Shown here: one piece after another, positions 12,801 to 26,329 of the stretch
Layout: every line of letters starts with the position of its first letter
Position numbering within the stretch: position 1 is the first letter of the stretch
From: Montifringilla adamsi
Taxonomy: Eukaryota > Chordata > Aves > Passeriformes > Passeridae
Length of the DNA stretch: 64,000 nucleotides
Assembly (NCBI GenBank): GCA_017590115.1
Contig: JAGGNK010011114.1
Coordinates: 3,897,733 to 3,961,732, forward strand
Direction: 5' to 3'
Notes under the pieces: model-generated
Database searches by the model: none
What the model saw: only the letters and a program-made list of their open reading frames with translations
Told to the model about the DNA's origin: nothing
Translations under genes and position numbers: made by a program

Positions 12801-15800
12801 TGAAGTCTTGACTCTAGTCAAAGAAAAAAACAAAAAAAACCAAAACCAGCCACCTGTTGGACTTGGTTATTTAAAAGCAGTCAGTTGTTCAGGTGTGTAT
12901 TTCAAAGCTCACGTGGAAGGAGCTTGGAGAGGAGGAGACTCATCCTCATCCTGTGTCTTCAGCTGCTGTAGGTCCTTTATGGTTCTGTCTCATTTCCCCT
13001 GCTGTGCTGTGTGTTGCACTGAGCTGGCTGTGTCAGCTGGGCAGCAGAGAGTTATGACCCTGGAAGAGATGGAAAATTCTCAGCAGTGCTGCTAGATTGT
13101 GATGAAATCCTGTTTATTTTTCAGAGTTGGGAATTCCTGTGTGCTAAAGATCTGACATATGGTTGCACTGTTGTTTTAGGGGCTGGAGGGTTTTCTGACT
13201 GGTTCCTGAGGAATTACCCTACATTGTACTTGCGTGTGACTGGCTAGGCCTGTGTTTCTTAATGACTGTCATCAATCTGATATTTATCAAATGAGAAAAA
13301 GGCATTGAAATTTCAGAGATGCTATCTATGTTCATGGTCCACAAAAATAAATGGTAACACAGAAAACAATTCTGTTAATTTAGCAAGGACTTGACCCTAA
13401 TTGATTTTAGCCTGGAATTCTGACATCCAGTCTTCAAAACACAAGTCTGGGGGAAACCAAGATTCCTTTTCTTCTTTTACTTATGTGAAGAGAGCAAGTG
13501 GGGACTTTTGGGGGCAAATATCAGCATTATGGATATGCTGAGTCACCATGTGGATGTGGTACTTAGGGATGCATTTTAGTGATGAACACGGTGGGGATGG
13601 GGTAATGAGTGGACTTGATGAACTTAGAGGTGTTTTCCAAACTAAGTGATTCCATGGTTCTCCCTGCTTCTCTGGGTAATATTGCACACCTGGGAGGTGT
13701 GTAATTTAGGATACATTAATGATGGAAGAGTTCACAGATAATAAAGGAGTATCTCTCCATGTTGCTCAGCTATTCTTTGTATAAAGAATCTGCCAAAGGG
13801 TAGATCCCTGAAATATGAAACAGGGGAGTTCTAGCCTAGTGTGATTTGTGCTTTTCTGTTTACATGCAGTACTGATGTTTCATAATCTCTTCTGGGGGAA
13901 CCTGTGGCCTGATTGCTGTTGTGTCAAGATTTTGGTATTCACTTCAGCTAGAAGAAGGAAGTAAAAAAAAATGCACGTCTCACATGCTGATTAATTTTTC
14001 TGCTCACTTTGATACTAATTCTAATATTTCTGCTGTTCATGATATCAAAGTTGTTGTAAATGGGATTCTGTAATTACAGAAGGAAGTTTCTGAAGCAAGG
14101 TAGACACGTGTTAAACTTAATCTACTTTCATATTTCTGTAATAGAAATGTTAACTTGGGAATAAGACTGACCTAGTTATTCACCTAAATTAATCCCCAGT
14201 GAAATCAACCAGAGGAATTTCCACTGACCATGTAGGAATTTTGATTTGCCCTAAATGAAAAGGATAACTACAGAAAGAAGCTTTTCACTGTTGCCTGTTT
14301 GCTTACAAGAATGAAAGCTAGATTATCTTCAGCCATACACACGCCCTTGAGAATCTCGCTTGTGTGCTTTCCTTATCGATCAGATTTTCAAAACTTTGCA
14401 ATGGTAAACTTTAATTCCTTGCGTTCTTTTTTAGCCCTCCTCTTTGGCAGACTTTCAGGATAGCAGCTTCTTGCCCAGCTGTGAGTTCTTCCCTTCTTTA
14501 CAAGGGGTGGTTGGGAGGGGAGGCTGATTCACAGTTTGTGGTTTCTGGTTTTCCCTTTGAGCAGAATGTCGCAGGAATATTGCGGCACGGTGCTCGTCTG
14601 CCTGGAAAACATCCTAGATTGGTGTGACTCTGGTAAATTTAGGTCAGACATCACAGTCTTTGCTCAGTACTCACTCAGGCAAAACTCCTATTGAGGCCAA
14701 TGGGAATTTTGCCTGACTAAGCACTGTGGGATTTTGCCCTTAGTATCCAAAATATTTGATCTGTTCCCTGTGCTTTTGGAAGAGCTCTAGAGGCAAATCT
14801 GGTATCTTGTCCTTGACTGCCTCACTGTGGCTGTATCCTCCTCAGCCTAAAGATTCTTGTGCCTCCCAATATTAAGCATCTCTTCATTGACAGCATATTA
14901 AAAAAAAAAAAAAAACCAAAACTGCAAAACTTCATATTTTTAATATTTAAAGTAATTCCAAAATGGATATGCAGTAACTCTGTATTAGTGCATGAAAAGG
15001 AAATTATGTTTTTGTATTGTGGACTCCTTGTTCCACTTTTTTCTGCTCTAGAGCTACAGAATTTTGTTTTCAGTTGTGAGGGCTTGGGGAGAAAAAAGAA
15101 TTTTTACTCTTAAGAAATCTCATGGCTTTTTGTTGTCTCCTGTAAAATATTTCACAGGTTCATATCACTGCCTGTCCCACAGAGGCTTTTGGTTCACAGT
15201 TCAAATGTCAGAAATTCATTCAGTAAGAACCAGGGTCAGTTTTGTGGAGAAAAGATTTGGCAAACTGAGTCATTAAAAAACTCAAATTCACTACTATCTC
15301 GAAATAGTTTTGTTTGCAAGTAAGGCATTAGATGAACATGCTTAACTGCCTTCACAAAGAAATGTGTGGCATTTGGATATAAAGAAGGATATATAAAGAC
15401 TTAAACCTACATTTTCTTCTTAATAATGTCACCATGTTTAATGTTATGATTTTTCACTGTTTTTCTAAAATTAGCTGAAGTGCATTTTGAGATGAGCCTG
15501 ATAATCCTCTCCCATAACACCGCATCACTGACTGTGCTTTCATTGTTACCCTAATTTTTATGTGCCTCTGTCTTCACTCTCAGTGCATTACCTATTAGTG
15601 CTTCCTCTGTTTCCTCTTTTCATTGTATCTTGTTTTATATCAGACCCTCTGGAACTGGAACTATCACTTTTTTTTCCATCAGGCACTCTGCTTTTCATTT
15701 AAATTCCCTCTTGAAGATCTACATCTGAGGGTTTACTACAAACCCTTTTGAATAAAAATGCAGTCACCCTACTCTTTATTTAAAACAAAAAACTCTAAAT

Positions 15801-18800
15801 CTCATCATAAATGTGTTGCACATCCCCTTAGAATCTTGCTTATCCTTACTCAGGCTGAATAACTCCCAAATCTTCAGAACTTCTCCTGAAATAAATACTC
15901 CTAAACGTGGATAAGGTGTTATCCAGCATGAACAATTACCTTGAGCTCTTTCTCCCACTGTAACTGTCACAACCTGTACAAAAGAACGCTTGGTCAACAA
16001 CCAGTTGTAGCCTAAGAAAAACGTGCTAGAACCATTTCTCCAAAATGAGGAAGCTGGGAACAATTATAAAATATTTGCCTCTCTTTACACAGCCTCCTTT
16101 AAATTCATCATTATAACCCACGGGGTAAACTCCAATATTAATTTCATGCCCAAATCCTGCAAGTCAACCACGACACTTAGCCATTCCTCTTATTTCAGCC
16201 TCTTTAGCAATGTCATGATTATAGAGTAATTTATTTTATTTTTAAACACAGAGAGGCTTTTCAGTGCTGATAAACTCCCAGAATTACAGGAGCAGCACTA
16301 TTGATTAAATGCATCAGCCTGGCCCTGGTTTCATTCTGTATCAGTGAATAAGCCTTGCACAATCATTGTAGTGTCGCTTTTGTATTAGGCTTAATGTAGT
16401 TAAACACATTTCTTTGAATTGATCACTGAATTTTCACCAAACTATTAATGAAATTTTTGGCTTTGTGAAAGTACCTAACATGAAGAGACTCTCTTCAGCC
16501 TTTTCTCTAACAAGCTAGAATAATTAATTCAAGTTGACAAATAATGTATTCAACAATATCTTTAAGTAAATGCTCTTGATATAAAGTTTAATTTGGTCTT
16601 TATTCCCTTGGTCTGATTTTTGATATCATTTTCTCAGGAATAGCTCTCTGACTAATCTTTTCCTAAGAAGTTTAGTATAGTTCATTACAGGAGTGAAGTA
16701 ATTCAAATGTGTTTTAAAAGTAAACAGCTCCTGTTCTGGGGCTGTGGTTTACTCAGGATACTTTTCAAATGTGCAGATGCTGATTAGGGATGAAAATGTA
16801 TTCCCAGAAGTTGAGAGAGCTGGTGTGTATCTGTCTTGAGTGACAATGATTCAGTTGTGTTGTTCTAAATTGAAAGAATATATCATATATTGGTCTAGAT
16901 TTACTCAGTAAACATTTGGAGTTGTTAAAAGGGGAGGAAGACAATAGAGCACCCTACAAATCATCCAGGGAAGTCAAGGATCCCTATTCCAGCATCTCTA
17001 ATTAACACTGTGTAATTACACACATTTAATTTTTTTTTCATTCTTTGTGCTTAACCATGTAGCCTTAAAATGTTGTTTTGCAGAATTTCCAGTTTAATAT
17101 GTCATGTTAAAAATATTCCTATTGCCAGCCCTTCTGGGTAAGAATGGAAGCAGGATTGCCACAGTCCCCCTTGGCTTTAGGATCAGAGATGGGCATTGAA
17201 TTGCCAGCTTGAACTGGGGCTTTATTCCACGTGCTAATTGAAATAACTCTTGGCTTTCTCTTGTACTTGCACTAGAGTAAGCCAGCAGCATTTCTGCTCA
17301 TGCTTTTGTAGTGAGTCTGGCCTTGTGCATTTGCCTGTCTGCTTCTCAAGATTCCATCTCTGCCTCTTGTTATTTGTGCTGGAGACAGGCTGATGCTGGG
17401 CATTGCCACTGAAACAGGAAGGCATGCTTTGTACCATATAAATGGATTATTTCTTGTGAACAGTAACTTTCTTGGACTAGGCCCTTGGGTTTTTTTTAAT
17501 CAGAAAGACTGAAAAACTTTCTGGGATTCCTTTAGGCTCTTAATCAAATTCTGTTTTTTTTCATGGTACAACAATGTCACAATAAAAGCAGGTACAGAAA
17601 AAAAAGGGAGCACATAGAAAGATGCACCTAACAGCTGTGACTAACAAAAGGAATGTATTTCATTGCATAGTATTTCTTCTGAATTTTGCTCAGTTTATAG
17701 AATAAAAGGGAAAAAACCCACACCACAACACACCATAAATTATTCAATGAAATGAATGCACACTGTGTGTGCAGACTTTCTTTGCAGTCTTTTCTAAATG
17801 AGAGCTGCTAAAAGTTCATGAAACTGTCATGCTCATAAATTGTTTAGCAGATCTGCTACACTCTTCTTGAAAGAAATATTCTGGGATCCATGGCTTCAGT
17901 ATTTGTTGAGGGTTTAATATGTTTGGTTTTTTTTCTTTCCAATTGCATATAGAACATTTGGCCTCTGTCAGAAATAGGACCATAAATAACATGTGCTTCT
18001 TAATTAGGAGAGAACAGTGAGGGGGCTTGTATATATTTTTGGCAACAACTAATTTCCACAGAATAGTAATATCCTGTTGGTAGACAGAATCATCTAAAGG
18101 GTCATTTTGACATGCAGAAGATACCAGGTTTCATGGTTAAATATTTTAATTTCAGCAGGGCTTTAAGTCCCTATTGGAAATTGAGGAGAAAAGGCTTTTG
18201 ACAGGACCCTGAGTCAGCCAGAACTTTGGGGAGGGAAATGCAGATCTTGCTTGAAGGTTGGGCTTAGTCAGGGACTTTATGAATTGTGCCTTCTCATCTC
18301 TAGGAAATTCTTCCTCTCCTCTCTGAGGTTTGGCTGCCAGATCATCACAAACTTCTCGAGGCTGTCTCTTGCCAGCCACATCTTCCCTTCTCCTGAGTCC
18401 CTCCCTGAGCAGAGTCAGTGGCTGCCCAAGCAAAGGGGCATCAGAAGTAAAGCTGGAGGAAACCTGGAGCCTCCCCCAGGGCTTTCACCCAAAAACCCAA
18501 AGAAAAATGAAAATATCTGTCTTACAGGATTGCTGCCTTTTCCTGTTCTAAAAAGGCCAATTATTGCTCCATCTCCTGACTGGAGGACTGACATAACAAG
18601 TAGCAAAATTTGTATTAGTCAGCTGTACATGATGGGATGTTCTTTGCTAAGCTCTGCGGTAAAATAGAAATATCTAAAGCTCATAGAAAATTTTAAGTAA
18701 AGATTGATGTGGCATGCCAAAGATTCATCAAAATAGAGATGAATACCTCAGGCTTCGAAAGTTCTGTCCAGAAGGTCTGTTCCATGAAGAGAAATAGCTG

Positions 18801-19051
18801 TTTCATTCCTAGCTTCAATTTGTGTGCAAATTTAATTACAGCAGACACACAGGCTGGGCCCCGCAAACTGCTGACATCTCACTTGTCAGAATGGGTGATT
18901 TTACTCTGAGTTATCTTTGTTTGGGAAGCATCAGCTGCTGGAGTGATCATGGCACTGAAATACTGGTGCTTTTCACAAAAAACCTTAAAGACATGTCTCT
19001 TAAAAATTCCCCCTCAAAGTACTTATTCAAAATACAAATTCAAAATTACAA
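9851..19051 (+). other. EPHA6: EPHA6 intron segment, no gene seen
   Basis: This is ordinary AT-rich intronic sequence with short homopolymer runs, for example T-runs near 11800 and 12385 and an A-run near 14900. The exception is the ancient hairpin-type repeat near 14676-14715. No exon-like block with a plausible acceptor and donor was found. Confidence 0.7.
14676..14715. repeat. Ancient hairpin-type amniote repeat relic
   Basis: Arms 14676-14693 and 14698-14715 are complementary at 16 of 18 positions around a 4-base loop (aggc), with weaker complementarity reaching further on both sides. The core caggcaaaactc..attg and its complement resembles a palindromic repeat I recall from many amniote genomes. 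The trailing text gggattttgccctt fits the same family. The inverted repeat is read directly from the sequence; the family link is from memory. Confidence 0.6.
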
Positions 19052-19362
19052 AAAATACAAGGAACATTTTCCAGTGGGGCCATAATTTTTTTCATGAGAG
19101 ATTAGGCTGGAGAGATTTTTTTTTTTCATAGGCAACAGGCCTTTCTGAGGAACCTGCCTCTCTACACCCAAGATCTTACCCTGGCACTTGAGAGATGTGT
19201 ACTTTCTCAAAATACAAGGAACATTTTCCAGTGGGGCCATAATTTTTTTCATGAGAGATTAGGCTGGAGAGATTTTTTTTTTTCATAGGCAACAGGCCTT
19301 TCTGAGGAACCTGCCTCTCTACACCCAAGATCTTACCCTGGCACTTGAGAGATGTGTACTTT
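19052..19362. repeat. Near-perfect tandem duplication, 157-bp period
   Basis: Copy 1 (19052-19208) and copy 2 (19209-19362) read the same from aaaatacaaggaacattttc through gagagatgtgtacttt, including an 11-T run of equal length in both. The copies diverge only at the outer edges. Such identity in neutral intronic DNA implies a recent duplication or an assembly artefact. On the minus strand the two copies yield repeated peptide frames that are not genes. Confidence 0.95.
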
Positions 19363-22300
19363 GATAGATTTTTTGGTGGGAAAAAGCTATTTTTCATAGC
19401 TAATATGCACACAACTCTTGCTGCTGGCTGTGCAACACCAGTTTTCTAGCCCATGTGAATGGCACCTCCCAGCTGTTCGGTGTTCCTGCAGGTTTCATTG
19501 GCATCACACACTTTTATTTGCAGTTGCTGTGTTGCTGACATCTCCATGGACCAAGCTGTTCATTGCTCATGAGCAGTTCCTTCATGTAGGCATATGTGTT
19601 GTTTGCTTTGTGTCAGAGTCCTTCAAAATACCAATTCCCAGTTTTCTGTCTTACTAAGTTTTTATAGGCTGGTATCTTTCAGGAGCACAGCAGAAGCTGG
19701 TGAGACCCCCTGAGGATTCTGGGAGGTTATTCATGTCCTTATGAGCCATCACATTTCTACCCAGCTGCTAAATATAATTTCACAGTTTTTCCCACTTCTA
19801 CCTGCCTTGTTGTTTGTAAGAAAATATGTATCTTGTCACAACCGGGAATACAATAAACAACTCTTCAAAGAAGGAAATCTTCGGGATGAGGCATGAAAAC
19901 CACATGGATTTTTTTTTTCCTTTTCCCTAATTTTGCCTCTTTTGCTTCCTGCTTTATGTCAGCTTATCAAAAGTACAGAGTAGGGGAGGGGACTTAGCTG
20001 ATCTTGCTGCTTACTTATCCAGGGTCGTGACAGTGTGGATAAAGCAAACCACGATGTTTATCCTAGAAATGGACCAAATGCTGTGTGTTCATTGGAACAT
20101 CTGTGAGTTTGGCTCGATGACAAGTCCCAGAGCAACACAAGAAACCTGACATTTTCCTCCTGCAGCTTGATAGTGCTGATACGTGTTTAATCAAATTAAT
20201 GGTAAGAGGAATAGTAATAGAAAATAAAAAAAAAAAAAACCTCAAAGCAAATCCAAGCCTAAAATATGAAACTGAATTTCCATTATGAAAGTTAGCATGC
20301 AAGCTGAATAACAGAAAAAGAGAAATTAAGAAAATAGAACAGACTTTGTGATCTTAGAGCTTGAATTCCATTCTGCTGGTTTTGCAGTGTTTACAAAATC
20401 AGAGGTAGGAGATCAACACTGCTGTACTTTGGGACATGCAACACAGTGTTGCACTGAGGAAAAGCTTTGATTTATTATAGTGAGTATGATTCATTATTTA
20501 ACAGCCTAGAGGTTTATATGTGTTTCTGTGGCTTAATGACTTCAGCAACATTTCTCTGTTGCATATGGAATATAATGCAGGACTGGAAAGCATTATAAGG
20601 ATTGTTCTAAGGTGGAATTGTTAGAGGTAACACCTTTTTTTGAGTCACATAGTTTATCCTTTCCTAGTTAAGTGCATACTGAGAATAATTGTGATTTTCC
20701 ATACCAAATTAGTACTTTGCTCATAACTACTTCATTCTTTAAAATCTGTATGTGGGTTTTCCACAGAAGTGAACACACTGCAAAGGAGAAAGGTGCCCAC
20801 ATAAGCATTCAGAGCAGTTGACCATTATTTTGTTCTATTTTTACAAGTAAAAAATCTATCATATGTCACATGTGAGATGAAGACACTGCCCAGGAACCCA
20901 GCAACTGCATAAGCTGAAACTTTATTTCAGAGATTCTTCTCTTCTACCTTGCTGTTTTACCCATATAAATCATTTACAGCCTGGTTTCAGTAACAATGAG
21001 CATCCGGAAATCCAGTTATTGCCAATGGGAGTTGCAGGTGTTCAGAATATTTGATGGTCCTCAACTTTTGTCTCTATTTTTCCCCCTGTGAAATGGAGAC
21101 AGCAGCTTCTTCAGAGGGTTGCCATGAGAGTAGTTAGTTGGGAGCTGTAAAAGATGCTGAGGAGTAAAATGGCTGAGCAGTGTTACTGCACCATTTTCAT
21201 GTTTAATCATTTCAGCAAAATCACCTCTTGTTTTTGGAAATACACATAAAATATGAAGCGTGAAAAACAACTCTGCAGATTTGGTTACACTGCTTGGAAA
21301 AATCATTATTGGTCAGCATACCTGAAAAAAAAAAAAAACCTTTATAGGCTTTTAGGGAATTGTGAAGACAATTGAGCAACAAAACAAAAACAAGATTGTT
21401 TATCTGACTTGAGGCTTTTGTATGGTGCATTTGCTGTGATTATCATGAATCTAAAGAAGGCATTTTCAACACTGAGCTTTTCAACCCTCAAGTGCCAAAA
21501 TAAACAAAATTATTTAAGTGTACTCATGCTTATTTTTGCTATACATTTTTAATGAAGCAGCAATTGTCTGTATTCCACTGCTGAAAATCTTATACAACTG
21601 AAAGATTTTGAAGCACTAAAAAAGATCAAATGTGCAATAAAATGCTGTGGCATTAGTCCATGGAAACACTGTGTATATTGCAAAAAGCAATACACATGAA
21701 AAAAGATTGTTCATTGCTTTCATTAACTCTTTTGTGATTGGGGATAGAGGGCATTACTTGTGGTTGGTTGGTTGTTTGTTTTTTTTTTTTTTAATTAAGC
21801 TGAGTTATGCGAAAAGTGCAGCCTAATCTACCTTTCACTGGTTAGAAGAATACATGCCCCAGATTTATGGATGCTGTAGTCATGGGGAGAGACTCAGAGA
21901 GTATTCCAGAAGGTGTGGAAGTTTAAGGATAAAGGACTGATCTGTATCAGTTTCCCAGAGCACATTCTTAAGGCTGTAATTAGTCAGCTCTCTGGTACCT
22001 GGAATAAATCAAGTAATGTTCTGGAAGTTGCTGATAAGGGATGGTGGCTTCTTTCCAGTGTTGTTTTTGCTGGTGTTAAATCACTGGACACTGAGTTTAC
22101 CAGAAGGTTTCTCATCCTGTTTTACTGGGTGAAAGTGTGATCCCCATCGTCCGAAAGATTCAAGTTCTTCCTTCAGCTCTTTCACTGGATTTTTACTGGT
22201 TATTGGGAATTCCTAAGAATGATCACCATGCTGCTCCAGGAATTTCCAGTCTACAACAAAAACAAGCAACTGAGGAATGCATTTGTTATAAAATACACTC

Positions 22301-23266
22301 TCCTTTGCTGTGAGTGTGAAAATAAGTATTGTCTTGATTAGCATTCTGGGTTGGTTTCTTTTCAAGTGATACAGATTTTGAAGATAAGGTTGAACTTTAG
22401 CACTTCACACAAAAGACCTTAACAACAAGAAATCAAAACCATGCATTAGTATTCTATTACTTTGTTGATATCAAAACTGTTTTGCTTTAATTTCCTTAAG
22501 TATAGAAGATCATCATCCAGAAATCAAGTGGAAGCAAAAGAGCAGGTTGTTAACTGTCTAGAGACTGAGTAGAAAAATGCATTTTCCTAAAATGTCATTA
22601 AGTTCTGCTGAATGTTTTTTATTTATTCTACCTGAAAGAGTTTGCCTTCAGATGCTGCAGGTACAGCTGTGCTAGAGCTTCCTGTTGCAATGCATTTCTT
22701 TGTTTGTCCACCAGAGACTTGGAAATCCATTTCCTGACTTTATATTCATATATGCATATGTACATTTTTCAGTATATAAATGTAACTCAGATGATTGAAA
22801 AAGAAGAAACTGTCAGTACATATGATTTTGTAGCACAAAAAGATGCTTCCTGCAGAAGTTGCACCCATATATAATGCAAGTTTCCATGTAAGCATTGCTG
22901 CCATGCACCTGTGCCTGAATGCTGAAAATTATTAAAGTGGCTGTCTCTCAGCAAATTTTGGTTTTAAGAAGCTTTGTCATTTGACAATTACCTCTGTGAA
23001 ATTAACATTTCTGAATTAAAAATAATAATTTTTAAAAACCCTCTTTGTTTTACAAGATTCTGAGCTAGGTCATTGGTGGTTTTTTTAGTGAAATAAATGT
23101 GCTGGATTTTTTTTTGTAGAGACACTCTAAAAGGTCAATTTTCAGCTACTTTGATGAAGCATTGTGGTAACTTTATGAAGGTAATGTAAGAGTTCCAGCT
23201 GCTTAGGCGGTGTCATTATAAAATAAACCCCAGCTGACCTAGCAAGTTTGATGTCAGAGAATAGTG
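19363..23266 (+). other. EPHA6: EPHA6 intron segment, no gene seen
   Basis: This is AT-rich intronic DNA. The only recognisable item is the MIR-like relic near 21060-21180. There are homopolymer runs near 20230, 21325 and 21780. Confidence 0.7.
21060..21180 (+). repeat. MIR-like (CORE-SINE) relic
   Basis: The text tttgtctctatttttccccc tgtgaaatgg, followed by gagggttgccatgagagtag and gagctgtaaaagatgctgag, follows the block order of amniote MIR elements: a cccatctgtaaaatgggg block, a gggttgttgtgagga block and a tgtaaagcgctt block. Divergence is high, as expected for an element far older than the bird lineage. The call is by eye. Confidence 0.5.
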
Positions 23267-23401
23267 ATAGAATCACAGAATGGTTTGGGTTGGAAGGGAC
23301 CTTAAAGACCTTGTAGTTCCAATCTCCCCTGCCATGTGTGGGGACACCTTCCACTGTCCCAGGTTGTTCCAAGCCCCATCCAACCTGGCCTTGATATCCA
23401 A
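23267..23401 (-). mobile_element. CR1 LINE fragment (3' end, antisense)
   Basis: It begins atagaatcacagaatggttt, continues gggttggaagggacctt and ends near ccaagccccatccaacctgg. This is the reverse complement of the 3' untranslated end of avian CR1, so the element reads on the minus strand. About 135 bp remain. The conserved 3' terminus is present and the 5' part is truncated. Confidence 0.95.
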
Positions 23402-26329
23402 GTACTACTTCATCAAAATGTTTCCTACTGATGATGTCTTATTGTAATATGTCATGGAAGTGACATATTATATGATAAGGTAAAATATTCCCTGAGCAAG
23501 GTACAGGAATGATAAATTATGTTAATATGTTATTCCCATTATATTATCATCAGTCAGATGATGATTTAGTATGATGCACCGTCAGAAAAACTCAAAGTGT
23601 TATGTCATCTGGGGATTACAAGGTGTAAATCCAACTGACTTATGGAACAAAAGGTATTCCAGTGCCACAATTCACAAACAGCCTAAGTTAAAGTATGTCA
23701 AGATACAGGAGAAAGTACAAAAGTCGAGGAAGTGCAATAGTAAGGAGTGTGACTGTTGTAAAGGCCAGAAGCAGATGCTCAGTGTCTGTCAGCCAACATC
23801 GCACCAGTACAAACACCAGTGTATGAAACTGGCCTTGCCACTGGTGTGACTGGAGCTGCCATCAGGCTCATCACTCAGGGCTTTGCTCTGGTGAGCTGCA
23901 GATGAGCGTGACACAGAAACCAGCTTGATGCTCAGTGCCCTTTGCTCAGGCAGCTGGCAGAGATCTGGGTGGATGTGGGTATCTGCAGCAAGGCTTGGCC
24001 ACATTCCTGTGCCAAACTATTCATCATCCAACAGATGGTTATCCTATTATTCAACAATTTGCATACTGCCACACTGCAGTGATCTATGGACACTGCCACT
24101 GTGTCACTACACCAAATAGAAACATCAGAGAAGCTTTGTTGTGAAGCAGCTCTTGCTTGGACTGAAAACTACTCTTGTAGTTAATTTCTTTGGCATTTTT
24201 TTTGCGATGCTCTTCATCTTCATCGGTGTTTGTGCAGTTACAGTCTGACAACACTGTGTTGCACCTTCTGCTGGACTCCATGATCCTTGTGTGTCTCTTG
24301 CTACTCAGAAAAAAATCTGTGAATCTGTGGGATAACTTCCAGGGTCAGAGGAAAGGGGAAAACGTTATTTATTTTCATGAAGCCTTATGTCGTCGTGCTC
24401 TGTTACAGACTTCAGGTGCATCTTCATGCCACAGTTACCCTGGTTCTCAGGCTGCCTTCTGCAACCTCTATAGCACAGCTTCTGATCTTCTGAGAATCTC
24501 CCCAGGCACCTTCACAACACCTACAGCTTCTTGCTCTGCTCTTCTACTTCCCTGCTAAAGCTCAGATCCCTCCCATGCTCCTGTGGCCTCATGCAACATC
24601 AATTTACTCATAAGCCTTCCACATCCCTATACCTGTCTCCCCAGTAGCCCAAATATTTGCCAGCTGGGCAACTTGTGTTGTGCCTGAAATTGTGCAACCT
24701 GATGGGCCACAGAGCTGCTGCTGTGCTGGCCCAGAAGTACAGCAGCATCTTGAGCTCTTCCAGCTGGAGAAATACAGGATCTCTCTGCTCTGCTTGGTAC
24801 TGGTTTTCATTAAACACATGGGAAATAGGCAAGGGATCAGCTGGGTATTTGTAGAGGCCCAATGGTCCCTGAGATCTCTGCAGAGAACTGGCAGACACAA
24901 GACAGTGGGAGACCTGTATTTCCTGAAGTGACAGCTAGTGAGCAGGTGACAGTGCCAAAAGGGACACTAGAGACCATGTGCAGGTGACTGGACCTAGCCT
25001 TGGATGTTTTTCCCATCCTGCCTTCCCACCAGCCATGCTTTTTAAATTCCCAGTGGTTCTGAGCCCCAGTCTGGGCTTGGCTGGCAGACAGATGTGCTGG
25101 GGTGCAGCTGGGGCTCGTGCACTTATTTTCTTTGGAAACCAGCTGGGTGGCACTGGGAGCATTTCGGCCTGTTGTGGGGGAAATGGCTGTTAGCATCCTC
25201 TCCTCTGCTGAGCCTCACTGCCCACCCTGCCTTGGCAAGCCTTCCTTATCTTTGTTCCTCTGTCCCCAGAAGGGAAGGCAGGACTCACTGCTCAGTGTTT
25301 GACACATCCCTGGTCCCTGTCATGCTTCTTGATCCATGGCCTTGGACTCAGCTGCTTCTTCTTCATCAGCAGCTGTTCTTCCATCTCCCCTTCAATATAT
25401 AAACCATATTTTTATGCAGCATGGGCTGATTTAGACATGAAACTTGCATGATTCCCAGCAGTCTGCGAATACATTTAGTCCATTTTTTTTCCTCCTAAGT
25501 GCATTTATTTACTACTGATCAAAGATTTGATACTAAAATCTTTACAAGATAGTGTTGTGTCTCTATGGAGCAAACATAAGACGTCCACGTGCTCATCCAT
25601 GAGTCAGCCCCCCACTCTCAGGGCAATACTTTTACAGATTCCTCTCATTAGTACCCAGTGCTTTCTCCTTTACTAAAACTTACTAAGAGTAGAATTGATT
25701 CTTTCCTCTTGTCAAAAGGTTTGGTCACAAAAGATATCCATGAACATGGTAGAGACATAGGAATGCAGTCATAGAATCAACAAGAAAAAATGAGCCATGA
25801 TCCTTCAGATGCCCATCTACAGTTATACTTTTTCCCATCAAAGAACACCTCACTTCAGATTATTTCCTTTCAGATTAATTTTTAAAAATTTTTTAACTTT
25901 GTTTTCCCCCAGAATGCTGTTAAAATGTGCATCATTGATTTTTTTCTAGTGACACTGTTAACCGTGGGCTTATATTTCACCTGCAAACAAACTGAGATGA
26001 TGGGAAGAGAGTAATGGCCTAACTGAGACAGCTGCAATGCTTGCGAGCTCCAAAGCTTGAATCCAAAAGGCAAACAAGCAGGAGATTCCAAGGAGGAATT
26101 CCAGATTCTCTGAAATAAGTGCACATGCTGTGCACATGATGCATTCTCAGTTCAGGTTATTGAGCTTTCAGCAGTCTGTGGCTCAAAGACTTCTTTAAAT
26201 CAGAGGCAGGTCTTTGTCTGTAATACCCTTCACAAATATTTCTCCTGTAAGTTTACCTAGTAGCTTTTGGAAAGGTTTGAATTTTTGGTGTCTGTGACAT
26301 CCTGTAGCAATATATCTTTTTTTAAAAAA
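23402..26329 (+). other. EPHA6: EPHA6 intron segment, no gene recognised
   Basis: It contains a 10-bp perfect inverted repeat at 23445-23470. A GC-richer stretch at about 23570-25400 has many overlapping frames of 60-120 codons on both strands. None gives a familiar domain, and the frames on the two strands are equally open, which argues against a gene. An old, decayed mobile element is possible but I cannot name one. Confidence 0.6.

Noticed and set aside
19046..19412. Minus-strand frames with a repeated peptide segment.
   Set aside because: The repetition comes from the 157-bp tandem duplication, not from a repeat protein.
23571..25402. GC-richer stretch with many frames, considered as a retrogene or decayed retroelement.
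   Set aside because: Frames are short, unordered and on both strands; I could not match any domain or element by eye. A translated search against protein and repeat databases would settle it.
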